Source: Pseudarthrobacter enclensis
GTDB taxonomy: Bacteria > Actinomycetota > Actinomycetes > Actinomycetales > Micrococcaceae
Assembly: GCF_030811655.1 (NCBI RefSeq)
Contig: NZ_JAUSRE010000005.1
Location: 62,001 to 126,000 of the forward strand
Direction: 5' to 3'
Length of the DNA stretch: 64,000 nucleotides
Position 1 is the stretch's first letter; each line of letters opens with the position of its first letter. The notes under the pieces were generated by a model. It was given only the letters and a program-made list of their open reading frames with translations, did not search any database and was not told the DNA's origin. The translations under genes and the position numbers were made by a program. Shown here in pieces: positions 27,338-34,809 of the stretch.

Positions 27338-27622
27338 CAATCGGAAGGCTCCCTCTTGGAATGCACACATACCCCGACACGCTGATTCCCGTATGACCCG
27401 CCCGCAAAACTGCCCGGTGAAGGTCCCCTAAACGCTACACAGGAAATTGGCTCAAGCCGTCAGATGGAGCTGGGTTCCGGCTGATCCGCCCACGTCCCAC
27501 CTTCGTCCGGCATGCAGGATGACGCCGGTCAGCGGCGCCGTTGTGCCCAGCCGGAAACACCCAGGGCCGGCCTTAGTGGGACTCCTACAAAATGGACCCC
27601 GTTCCACCCCGGTAGCGTCGGC

Positions 27623-27646
27623 TGTACATTAGATTCCGCTTGTACA
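27623..27646 (+). promoter_or_regulatory. TGTACA inverted repeat at the bioY promoter
   Basis: Two TGTACA hexamers (27623-27628 and 27641-27646) are separated by 12 bp, and a TTAGAT -10-like box (27629-27634) lies between them. The bioY Shine-Dalgarno AGGA follows at about 27655. The placement suggests a biotin-responsive operator, but it does not match the BirA or BioQ consensus I know. Confidence 0.4.
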
Positions 27647-27663
27647 ACCCCGACAGGACCGCC

Positions 27664-28308
27664 ATGAGCAACACCGAAACCACCCCCAAGACGAGCAAAC
27701 GGACAGAGCGCCGCCGCTGGAACGGCACGGACCTGGGGCTGATCGCCGTTTTTGCCGCCCTCGTCGCCGCTGCAGCCCTGGTGCCGGGACTCGCCCTCAA
27801 CGGCTTCGGCGTCCCCATCACCTTTCAGACCCTGGCCGTGATGCTCACCGGGCTGGTGCTGGGCCCCGCCCGCGGACTCGCCGCCGTCGGGCTCTACACG
27901 CTCCTGGGCCTCGCGGGCCTGCCCATCTTCAGCCAGGGCCGCAGCGGCCTGGGCATCCTCGCCGGTCCCTCCGCCGGCTACATCATTGCCTTCCCCATTG
28001 CCGCGGGCGTGGTGGGGTGGCTGGCCACCCTGGTAATCCGGCGCACCACTAAGGCACGTGCCCTGTGGTTCTTCCTGTCCGCGACTGCCACCAGCGTCGT
28101 CATCGTGCACACGCTGGGCATCCTCGGCATCGCCATGAACTCCAAGGCCACCCTGGAGCAGGCCTTCGTCAGCGACCTGGTCTTCTACCCCGGGGACATC
28201 ATCAAGAACGTCCTCGCCGTCGCCATCGCCGTAGCCCTCCACCGGGCTTTCCCCGACGTCCTGGTCCGCCGCGTACGGCGCCGCGGGCTGCCGGCCGAAA
28301 GCGCGTAG
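27664..28308 (+). CDS. bioY: Biotin transporter BioY (ECF S-component)
   Basis: A 214-residue membrane protein that binds biotin as the substrate-specific part of an energy-coupling-factor transporter. About six helices follow a charged N-terminus. Family blocks are GVPITFQTLAVMLTGLVLGPARGLAAVGLYTLLGLAGLPIF and GPSAGYIIAFPIAAGVVGWL. ATG 27664 was chosen because AGGA lies 5 nt upstream. It is followed after 6 bp by bioM and then bioN, so the complete three-part transporter is encoded. An inverted repeat overlaps its promoter. Confidence 0.95.
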   Translation: MSNTETTPKTSKRTERRRWNGTDLGLIAVFAALVAAAALVPGLALNGFGVPITFQTLAVMLTGLVLGPARGLAAVGLYTLLGLAGLPIFSQGRSGLGILAGPSAGYIIAFPIAAGVVGWLATLVIRRTTKARALWFFLSATATSVVIVHTLGILGIAMNSKATLEQAFVSDLVFYPGDIIKNVLAVAIAVALHRAFPDVLVRRVRRRGLPAESA

Positions 28309-28314
28309 GCCGCC

Positions 28315-29046
28315 ATGCCTGCCGTGGCCTTTGACCAGGTGCGCGTCGCCGTCGAGACGGAAGACTCCCCCCAGCCCAAGGTCCTCCTTGACGCCGTCAG
28401 CCTGAGGCTGGACGAAGCACGGGTGGGCGTCATCGGCGCGAACGGATCCGGCAAATCCACGCTGCTGCGCCTGGTCAACGGGCTCATCCAGCCCACCAGC
28501 GGCACGGTGACGGTCGACGGCGACGATACAGTCCGCGCCGTCCGCAAAGTCCGGCGGAACGTAGGGTTCGTGTTCACCGATCCGCTGTCCCAGCTGGTGA
28601 TGCCCACCGGGCGGGAAGACGTGGAGCTGTCGCTGCGCCGCTCCGTCCGCAACGGCACCGAACGACGCAGCAAAGCCGAATCTGCCCTCGCACGCCTTGG
28701 CCTGCTGCACCTGGCGGACCAAAGCATCTACGAACTCTCGGGCGGCGAACGCCAGTTGATGGCGCTCGCCGCCGTCCTCGCCGTCGAACCCAAGGTGCTC
28801 GTACTGGACGAGCCCTCCACCCTCCTGGACCTGCGCAACCGCGAACTGCTTCGCCGGACCCTGGCAGACCTGGACCAGCAAATCATCATGTCCACCCATG
28901 ACCTTGACCTGGCCCTGGACATGGACCGGGTCCTGGTGGTCCAGGAGGGCCAGGTTGCGTTCGACGGCGCGCCCACCGAAGCGGTGGCAGCGTACCGCCA
29001 TTGGTGCATGCAGGCCCTGGATCCGGCAGGACGGGACGCGCCGTGA
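28315..29046 (+). CDS. bioM: ECF biotin transporter ATPase BioM
   Basis: A 243-residue ABC ATPase that powers the BioMNY transporter from the cytoplasmic side. It has Walker A GANGSGKSTLL, a Q-loop region FVFTDPLSQLVMPTG, signature LSGGERQLMALAAVL, Walker B VLVLDEPSTLLD and switch His in STHDLDLAL. The Q-loop residues DPLSQLVMP are typical of ECF-type ATPases. It lies 6 bp after bioY, and its TGA overlaps the GTG of bioN by 4 bp. Confidence 0.93.
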   Translation: MPAVAFDQVRVAVETEDSPQPKVLLDAVSLRLDEARVGVIGANGSGKSTLLRLVNGLIQPTSGTVTVDGDDTVRAVRKVRRNVGFVFTDPLSQLVMPTGREDVELSLRRSVRNGTERRSKAESALARLGLLHLADQSIYELSGGERQLMALAAVLAVEPKVLVLDEPSTLLDLRNRELLRRTLADLDQQIIMSTHDLDLALDMDRVLVVQEGQVAFDGAPTEAVAAYRHWCMQALDPAGRDAP

Positions 29047-29666
29047 GGGGCCACGGGTTCCTCCTTGCCAACTACGTGCCGGGCAACTCGCTCCTGCACC
29101 GTGCGCCGCTTGCGCTGAAGTTCCTCGTGGTCCTTGCCTGCGGACTGCTGTCCTTCATCGTTGTGGACTGGCGCATCTCCGCAGCGGTACTCGCGGCCCT
29201 GGGCGGGCTGTTCCTGGGCAGCGGTGCAGGACTCAAACGGTTGTGGGGCGCCGTCCGGCCGCTGGCCCCCGTGCTGCTGGTCATCGGACTGTTTCAATGG
29301 TGGCAGCTGGGCGGCCCCACGGCAGCGCGGATCGTTCTGAACATCCTGGTCTGCGTCGTGGCCGCGTCCCTGCTCACCGCAACCACCCCCATCCAGCAAC
29401 TCCTCGACGGCGTAGTCCAGCTGGCGCGTCCCTTCCAGCGGTTTGGCGCCGATCCAGAGCGCTTCGCCCTCACGATCGGCATCATGCTCCGCAGCATTCC
29501 CTTCATCGCGGGCACCTTCGCCGACGTCCGCGATTCCGCGAAGGCCAGGGGCCTGGAGCGCAATCCACGGGCGCTGGTCCTGCCGGTGTTCATCACCTCG
29601 GTGGCCTATGCCCGCCAAACAGGTGAGGCGCTCGCCGCGCGGGGTCTGGGCGAGGCGGAAGACTAG
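29043..29666 (+). CDS. bioN: ECF biotin transporter transmembrane protein BioN (EcfT/CbiQ family)
   Basis: A 207-residue membrane coupling subunit. It opens RGHGFLLANYVPGNSLLHRAPLALKFLVVL, a standard EcfT start, and has about five helices. The cytoplasmic coupling motif is ARGLERNPRALVLPVF near 160, with ALAARGLGEAED at the end. These Ala-Arg-Gly motifs contact the ATPases. GTG 29043 overlaps the bioM stop by 4 bp; the longer frame starting at 29001 lies inside bioM. Its stop overlaps the convergent thiolase stop by 4 bp. Confidence 0.92.
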   Translation: MRGHGFLLANYVPGNSLLHRAPLALKFLVVLACGLLSFIVVDWRISAAVLAALGGLFLGSGAGLKRLWGAVRPLAPVLLVIGLFQWWQLGGPTAARIVLNILVCVVAASLLTATTPIQQLLDGVVQLARPFQRFGADPERFALTIGIMLRSIPFIAGTFADVRDSAKARGLERNPRALVLPVFITSVAYARQTGEALAARGLGEAED

Positions 29667-30847
29667 GGCCGGAGGCGCCCGTACTGCAGTAACGCGGCCG
29701 TCCCCATTCCACCGGCCATGCTGATCATGGCCAGCCCCAGGGCGCCCGGCGTCCCCATCCTCCGTGCCTGGGCCAGCAGCCGTGTCACGAGGACGGCGCC
29801 CGACGCACCGTACGCGTGCCCCAAAGCCAGCGCGCCTCCGTCGAGGTTCGCCCGCTCCGGGTCAATCTCCAGCTGGTCCAGGCACGCCAATGTCTGGGAC
29901 GCGAAGGCCTCGTTGAATTCCACCAGGTCCAGCTCGTCCGCTGCCACGCCTGCCGTTGCCAGCACCTCAGCGGCAGCCGGGACGGCGCCGATTCCCAGCA
30001 GCTGGGGAGCCACGCCGGAGGTGGCAGTACCGAGCACCAGCATCGCGTCGGGCACCCCCAGTTCCCGCGCACGCGCCAGCGAGGTGATGACGACGGCGGA
30101 CGCGGCATCCGCGTCAAAGCAGGAGTTTCCGGCGGTGACAGTTCCCCCTGGAACGAAGGCGGCAGGGAACCGCGCCATGACGGCAGCCGTGAGCCCCCGA
30201 CGCGGGCCACCATCGGACGTTACAGTCCCCGCAGGTGTCTCCAGCGGCACGAGTTCACCGGCAAAATAGCCCTCCCGGGTGGCCGCAAGGGCCTTCCGGT
30301 GGCTGGCCAGCGCGAAGTCATCCTGCCGCTCCCTGCCCACGCCGTATTCCGCTGCGACCGTTTCCGCCGCCACACCCATGTCCGGGTCGCCAAAGCTGTG
30401 CGGCACAAACTGGGCGCGGCGGTAGAACTCGGGGCCGCCGTCGTCCTTCCTGTGCGCTCTCAGGGGCGCGGTGCTGGTGCTCTCCACTCCCCCAGCCAGG
30501 TACAACGGGCTGCCCCCGGCCGCCACCAGCCGGGATGCAAGGACGATCGCGTCCAGGCCCGAACCGCACTGGCGGTCGACCGTGATCCCGGGGACGCTGA
30601 CCGGGAGTCCGGCTTCCAGCAGGGCCAGCCTGGCAACGTTTCCGCCGCCGCCAACGGCATTGCCGATCACCACGTCGGCAACAGAGTCCGGGTCCAGGGC
30701 AAGGTCGGCAACGAGCGCGGCCAGGACCGGGGCCAGGAGCTCGTGGGCGCGCAGGGACCGCAGTGCACCGTTGACCGGGCACACAGGGGTGCGGCGGGCG
30801 GCGATGATGACCGGCTGGCGGTCGGGCGTAAGGAAGTCAGCCGGCAA
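29663..30847 (-). CDS. Thiolase family protein (YhfS-like), TTG start, C-terminal Cys replaced
   Basis: A 394-residue acyl-CoA acyltransferase-fold protein. The nucleophile is Cys94 in DRQCGSGLDAI. NEAFASQ and the GHAYGASG loop (His344) are present. The C-terminal catalytic Cys, which in typical thiolases sits in a CxGGGMG loop, is Ser376 here (MISMAGGMG), so normal Claisen chemistry may be altered. No ATG or GTG fits the family start; the best is TTG 30847, with GAGGG about 8 nt upstream, overlapping the ligase gene by 11 bp. With the ligase and the convergent bioYMN it recreates the gene set of the B. subtilis yhfUTS biotin-regulon operon. Confidence 0.85.
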   Translation of the reverse strand: MPADFLTPDRQPVIIAARRTPVCPVNGALRSLRAHELLAPVLAALVADLALDPDSVADVVIGNAVGGGGNVARLALLEAGLPVSVPGITVDRQCGSGLDAIVLASRLVAAGGSPLYLAGGVESTSTAPLRAHRKDDGGPEFYRRAQFVPHSFGDPDMGVAAETVAAEYGVGRERQDDFALASHRKALAATREGYFAGELVPLETPAGTVTSDGGPRRGLTAAVMARFPAAFVPGGTVTAGNSCFDADAASAVVITSLARARELGVPDAMLVLGTATSGVAPQLLGIGAVPAAAEVLATAGVAADELDLVEFNEAFASQTLACLDQLEIDPERANLDGGALALGHAYGASGAVLVTRLLAQARRMGTPGALGLAMISMAGGMGTAALLQYGRLRP

Positions 30848-32243
30848 GGCAACGCACCCTCGGGTCCCGGGCGCTGATCCACTCGAGGAGTAGGTTGCGG
30901 CTGACCTTTCCGCGGTCGGTGACGGGAAGCTCGGCCAGCAGGTAATACTGAAGCGGGCGTTTATGCCGGGACAGGATGTCCTCCAGCCCGGCCCGCAGCT
31001 GAGTCGCGGTAAGGCCGCCATGGGACGGAAGAACCCCGGCCACCACGCGCTGCCCGCGTAAATCGTCGGGCATACCGGCGGCGACGGCGGCAGCAACTCC
31101 GGGGACTGCCGCCACGGCGAGTTCCACCTCGTGCGGGTAGACGTTCCGGCCGGCGGTGAGGATCATGTCGGCACGCCGTCCGAGGATGTGCAGTTCGCCG
31201 TCCGCCAGATAGCCCTGGTCCCCCACCGTGTACCAGTCGCCGAAGGACCGCAGTGCTTCGCCGTCGTCGCCCCACAGATACCCGTTGCTCACCATGCCGC
31301 TGCGGACGCAGATGTTCCCGTACCCGCCATCGGGGACCGGGGCGCCGTCGTCCTCCAGGATCCGGACTTCGACGCCGGGGAAGGGCCGTCCGATTCCGCT
31401 GCCGCCGGCGGTGGCCGGCTGCCCGGGAGCCAGTCCCAGGCCGGATACGAAGCTCAGTTCGGATGCGCCGTAGTATTCGTAGATGGTGGCGTTGGGCGCC
31501 CAGCGCCGGGCTGCTTCCAGAGTGCGGGCATCAAGTTTGGACCCCGCACAGATGATGGTGCGGATGTTCGAGGCATCGACGCATCCTGTCATCCCGCGTT
31601 CGCTGAGCATCCGCAGCATGGTGGGTACCAGGACCAGCCGGGTCACACGGTCGTGGGTGATCGCGGCGTGGACATCCCCGACGTCGAAGGTCTCCAGCGT
31701 CTGGAATTCGGACCCGGCGTAGAGGCACTCGGCCAGCGCATAAAGGTTGAGGCTGGCCGCGAGCGGACCCGGAGCCAGGGTGACGTCGTCCTTGCGAAGG
31801 CCGAAGAATTCGATCGAGGCGTCAAAGGACTCCTGCCAGGACCGGCGGGAGCGGGTGAAGGCCTTCGGCACGGACGTGGTTCCCGAGGTGAGACCGATCA
31901 GGAACCCTGCGTCCAGCGGACCATCGGCCAGTTCGTCATCCGGGGACACCGGGGACGGAACGGCGCAGGCCTCCACCCGCCGGGCAATGTCCTCCTGAAG
32001 GGAAGCCGGCCACTCAGGATCCAGGACCGCGCACTGGCGGCTGCCGGCAACGGCGGCGGCGAACTTCACGGCGAAGTCCACGGAGTTGGCTTCGCAGAGG
32101 GTGGTCACCGATTTGCTCTCGGCGACCAGTCCGGCTGCGGCGTCGCGCAGCCCGACCCAGTCCAGGCGCCTCCCGGCGATCAGCACCGCAGTGTCGTGCG
32201 GGCGTTGGCCGGCCCACCGCTGGATCTTGTCGAGGAAAGGCAC
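30837..32243 (-). CDS. AMP-dependent acyl-CoA synthetase/ligase (YhfT-like)
   Basis: A 468-residue adenylate-forming enzyme that activates a carboxylic acid as acyl-AMP and probably acyl-CoA. The phosphate-binding loop LTSGTTSVPKAF is at 118-129. IYEYYGASELSF follows (adenine-binding region), then the conserved Asp in WYTVGDQGYL, and the hinge and C-terminal Lys in DRGKVSRNLL. It is slightly shorter than fatty-acyl ligases. It overlaps the thiolase by 11 bp, so both are probably translated from one mRNA. A carboxylate linked to biotin precursor supply is a guess from context only. Confidence 0.88.
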   Translation of the reverse strand: MPFLDKIQRWAGQRPHDTAVLIAGRRLDWVGLRDAAAGLVAESKSVTTLCEANSVDFAVKFAAAVAGSRQCAVLDPEWPASLQEDIARRVEACAVPSPVSPDDELADGPLDAGFLIGLTSGTTSVPKAFTRSRRSWQESFDASIEFFGLRKDDVTLAPGPLAASLNLYALAECLYAGSEFQTLETFDVGDVHAAITHDRVTRLVLVPTMLRMLSERGMTGCVDASNIRTIICAGSKLDARTLEAARRWAPNATIYEYYGASELSFVSGLGLAPGQPATAGGSGIGRPFPGVEVRILEDDGAPVPDGGYGNICVRSGMVSNGYLWGDDGEALRSFGDWYTVGDQGYLADGELHILGRRADMILTAGRNVYPHEVELAVAAVPGVAAAVAAGMPDDLRGQRVVAGVLPSHGGLTATQLRAGLEDILSRHKRPLQYYLLAELPVTDRGKVSRNLLLEWISARDPRVRCLAG

Positions 32244-32289
32244 GCACCAACTTTACCGGCCGGCCCGGATTGAGCCTGCGGCCCGCGGG

Positions 32290-32295
32290 TAATGT
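32290..32295 (+). promoter_or_regulatory. TAATGT -10 box, leaderless arrangement
   Basis: TAATGT ends 6 nt before ATG 32302. A TTGAGC hexamer at 32270-32275 is a possible but badly spaced -35. Confidence 0.45.
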
Positions 32296-32301
32296 GACGT
32301 T

Positions 32302-33183
32302 ATGAGTTTCAACGACAATGTGCAGCTTGATCCCTCCCAGGTCCAGGACCGCCGGGGCATGGGTACGGGGGTAAAAGTCGGCGGCGGAATCGGCGGCGGC
32401 CTGGTGCTGCTCATTGCGCTCCTCCTCGGCATCAACCCCAACATGCTCGGCGGCCTCACCGACGGCGGCACGGCGGGCCAGTCCCAGGGCACGGCTCCGG
32501 CCTGCAGCACCGGCGCGGACGCCGACGCCCGGCTCGACTGCCGGATAACCGGCACCGTGAACAGCCTCAATGCGTTCTGGCCTGGCTACCTCAAGAAGTA
32601 CAACGTGCAGTACCCGCAGCCGAAGGCAGTCATCTTCAGCGGCGGCACCAACACGGCGTGCGGAGCCGCCACCTCCGAGGTAGGACCCTTCTACTGCCCT
32701 ACCGACACCACCGCGTACTTTGATCCCGGGTTCTTCCAGGAGCTGGTGGACCGGTTTGGCTCGTCAGGCGGCCCGCTGGCCCAGGAATACGTGGTGGCAC
32801 ACGAGTTCGGCCACCACGTCCAGAACCTGCTGGGCGACCTGGAACGTGCGCAGCAGGATCCGAAGGGGCCCGAATCCGGTTCCGTCCGCACTGAGCTCCA
32901 GGCCGACTGCTACGCCGGCCTTTGGGCCAAGTACGCCTCCACCACCCCCGATCCCAAGACCGGGCAGCCCTACCTGCAACCCCTCACCCCGCAGGACGTC
33001 AACGACGCACTGTCCGCCGCTGCCTCCGTGGGTGATGACCGGATCCAGAAAGCCGCCACAGGACGGGTCTCCCCCGAAGGCTGGACCCACGGCTCAAGCG
33101 AGGAGCGCCAGCGCTGGTTCTCCCGCGGCTACCAGTCCGGCGACATCAACCAGTGCGACACGTTCTCAGCAGCCACGCTTTAG
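32302..33183 (+). CDS. ypfJ: YpfJ-family neutral zinc metallopeptidase
   Basis: A 293-residue secreted or membrane-anchored protein. A Gly-rich hydrophobic helix lies at about 26-44 after a short charged N-terminus with the family motif RRGMG. The zinc-binding HEFGH is at 167-171. The downstream block ELQADCYAGLWAKY supplies the likely third ligand. Four Cys (around 68-132) may form disulfides outside the cell. The substrate is unknown. It is divergent from the ligase gene by 58 bp and ends at a very strong terminator. Confidence 0.9.
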   Translation: MSFNDNVQLDPSQVQDRRGMGTGVKVGGGIGGGLVLLIALLLGINPNMLGGLTDGGTAGQSQGTAPACSTGADADARLDCRITGTVNSLNAFWPGYLKKYNVQYPQPKAVIFSGGTNTACGAATSEVGPFYCPTDTTAYFDPGFFQELVDRFGSSGGPLAQEYVVAHEFGHHVQNLLGDLERAQQDPKGPESGSVRTELQADCYAGLWAKYASTTPDPKTGQPYLQPLTPQDVNDALSAAASVGDDRIQKAATGRVSPEGWTHGSSEERQRWFSRGYQSGDINQCDTFSAATL

Positions 33184-33191
33184 CAGCAACA

Positions 33192-33249
33192 ACGACGACG
33201 GCGGGCCACCTTTCCTGCGAAAGGTGGCCCGCCGTCGTCGTACTTTTTT
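33192..33249 (+). terminator. Perfect 23-bp stem intrinsic terminator
   Basis: Arms 33192-33214 and 33219-33241 are perfectly complementary around a CTGC loop and are followed by six T (33244-33249). It ends the ypfJ transcript. The hairpin also sits directly after the sufT-like gene on the other strand and may stop the SUF operon, although the minus side lacks a T-run. Confidence 0.9.
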
Positions 33250-33580
33250 AGATGTTGAACCCGAGGGCCCGCATCTGGTCCTTGCCGTCGTCGGTGATCC
33301 GTTCCGGACCCCATGGCGGCATCCATACCCAGTTGAGGCGCCAGTCGTCAACGACGCCGTCCAGGGCCTGGCCTACCTGCTCCTCCAGCACATCGGTGAG
33401 CGGGCACGCGGCGGTGGTGAGCGTCATGTCGATCAGGAGCGCGCCGTCGTCGTCGGAGTACTTCAGGCCGTACAGGAGGCCCAGGTCCACAACGTTGACG
33501 CCAAGCTCAGGGTCGATGACGTCCTTGAGCGCCTCTTCGACGTCATCCAGGGCCGTGCGGCCCGGCTTGATTTCGGTCAT
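33248..33580 (-). CDS. SufT-like metal-sulfur cluster assembly factor (MIP18/DUF59 family)
   Basis: A 110-residue protein. The DUF59 core motif VIDPELGVNVVDLGLLYGL (about 22-40) and the single reactive Cys in TTAACPLTDVLEEQV (near 62) are present. Relatives take part in maturation of Fe-S proteins. It is the last gene of the SUF operon, 15 bp after sufC, an arrangement common in actinobacteria (where sufS and sufU often intervene; they are absent here). Its stop lies next to the terminator shared with ypfJ. Confidence 0.9.
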   Translation of the reverse strand: MTEIKPGRTALDDVEEALKDVIDPELGVNVVDLGLLYGLKYSDDDGALLIDMTLTTAACPLTDVLEEQVGQALDGVVDDWRLNWVWMPPWGPERITDDGKDQMRALGFNI

Positions 33581-33595
33581 GACAGATCGTCCTTA

Positions 33596-34390
33596 CTAGG
33601 CCTGGGCCGCGGCAGAGGCCGCGATGGTGGCTGCGCCGGCGCCCTTGGCGTAACGGTCGTAGCCTTCTTCCTCGAGGCGGTCGGCCAGCTCCGGGCCGCC
33701 TTCCTCCACAACCTGGCCGTCCACGAAGACGTGCACGAAGTCGGGCTTGATGTAGCGCAGGATGCGGGTGTAGTGGGTGATGAGCAGCGTGCCCATGTTG
33801 CCCTCCGCGTGTGCGCGGTTGACGCCCTCGGAGACGATCTTCAGTGCGTCAACGTCCAGGCCGGAGTCGGTCTCGTCCAGGACGGCGAACTTGGGCTTGA
33901 AGAGCTCCAGCTGGAGGATCTCCACGCGCTTTTTCTCACCGCCGGAGAAGCCTTCGTTGACGTTGCGCTGGGCGAAGTCGGCGTCGATGCGCAGCTTCTC
34001 CATGGCATCCTTGACGTCCTTGGTCCAGGTACGCAGCTTGGGTGCTTCGCCGTCGATTGCGGTCTTGGCGGTGCGCAGGAAGTTGGTCATGGTGACGCCC
34101 GGAACCTCCACGGGGTACTGCATGGCCAGGAAGACGCCGGCGCGTGCGCGCTCGTCAACGCTCATGGCCAGCACGTCTTCGCCGTCCAGCGTGATGGTGC
34201 CGCTGGTGACGGTGTAGCGCGGGTGGCCGGCGATGGTGGAGGCGAGGGTGGACTTGCCGGAGCCGTTGGGGCCCATGATGGCGTGCGTCTCGCCGGTCCT
34301 GATGATCAGGCTGACGCCCTTCAGGATCTCCTTGGTGCCCTGTTCCGTCTCAATGCTGACGTGCAGGTCCTTGATCTCGAGAGTTGACAT
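33596..34390 (-). CDS. sufC: Fe-S cluster assembly ATPase SufC
   Basis: A 264-residue ABC-type ATPase that drives the SufBCD scaffold. Walker A GPNGSGKST is at 40-48, then Q-loop FLAMQYPVEVPGV, signature FSGGEKKRVEILQL and Walker B FAVLDETDSGLD (Glu-Thr, typical of SufC), with His in LITHYTRIL. It lies between the Rieske gene and the sufT-like gene in one leftward operon. Confidence 0.96.
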   Translation of the reverse strand: MSTLEIKDLHVSIETEQGTKEILKGVSLIIRTGETHAIMGPNGSGKSTLASTIAGHPRYTVTSGTITLDGEDVLAMSVDERARAGVFLAMQYPVEVPGVTMTNFLRTAKTAIDGEAPKLRTWTKDVKDAMEKLRIDADFAQRNVNEGFSGGEKKRVEILQLELFKPKFAVLDETDSGLDVDALKIVSEGVNRAHAEGNMGTLLITHYTRILRYIKPDFVHVFVDGQVVEEGGPELADRLEEEGYDRYAKGAGAATIAASAAAQA

Positions 34391-34432
34391 GCTCTTCTTT
34401 CTTTTCGCTCGTAAGTCTGGTGCTGCGGGCGC

Positions 34433-34789
34433 TCAGTAGTTGTTTACTGCTGCGCCGTTCAAAACGTTGGTGACGTCCACATAGACGTCGTCTCCGTCGA
34501 GTTCGACGGCGAACACTGGTACAGGATCGTAGGCGGGGAGCTGGAGCGGCTGGCCGCTGCGCAGGTCGAACTGGGAGCCGTGGCCCCAGCACTCGATGGC
34601 GCAGCCCTCCACGTCGCCCTCGGACAGCGAAATGTCCGCATGCGAGCAGGTGTCACCGATGGCGTGGATGTCCCCCATGGAATCCCGCACCACGGCCACG
34701 GGATAGCCGTCGATCAGGATCCGCAGCGCCTGCTTGACCTGGATGTCGTTGGCGCTGCAAACCAGCTCGCCCTTGGGTGTGCCGCTCAT
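34433..34789 (-). CDS. Rieske [2Fe-2S] ferredoxin-like protein of the SUF operon
   Basis: A 118-residue Rieske-fold protein. Cys48-x-His50 and Cys67-x2-His70 are the cluster ligands (CSH and CWGH). It is annotated in relatives as a non-heme iron oxygenase ferredoxin subunit. A position between sufD and sufC is typical of actinobacterial SUF operons, so it probably serves cluster assembly or electron supply rather than a dioxygenase. ATG 34789 is chosen because AGGA lies 5 nt upstream and it is 20 bp after sufD. The longer frame overlapping sufD is a shadow. Confidence 0.92.
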   Translation of the reverse strand: MSGTPKGELVCSANDIQVKQALRILIDGYPVAVVRDSMGDIHAIGDTCSHADISLSEGDVEGCAIECWGHGSQFDLRSGQPLQLPAYDPVPVFAVELDGDDVYVDVTNVLNGAAVNNY

Positions 34790-34809
34790 ACGTTCCTGCC
34801 TGCCTGTCC

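Larger units (their letters stand above)
27209..27663. other. 455-bp intergenic region between AAA and bioY genes
   Basis: Divergent region with no convincing coding frame. It holds the TAGGCT box of the AAA gene (27216-27221), a perfect 14-bp palindrome (27324-27337) and a TGTACA inverted repeat beside bioY (27623-27646). The middle, about 27340-27600, shows nothing I can name. Confidence 0.6.

Noticed and set aside
27447..27632. Small open frames between the AAA gene and bioY
   Set aside because: They have no Shine-Dalgarno or leaderless box and low-quality composition.
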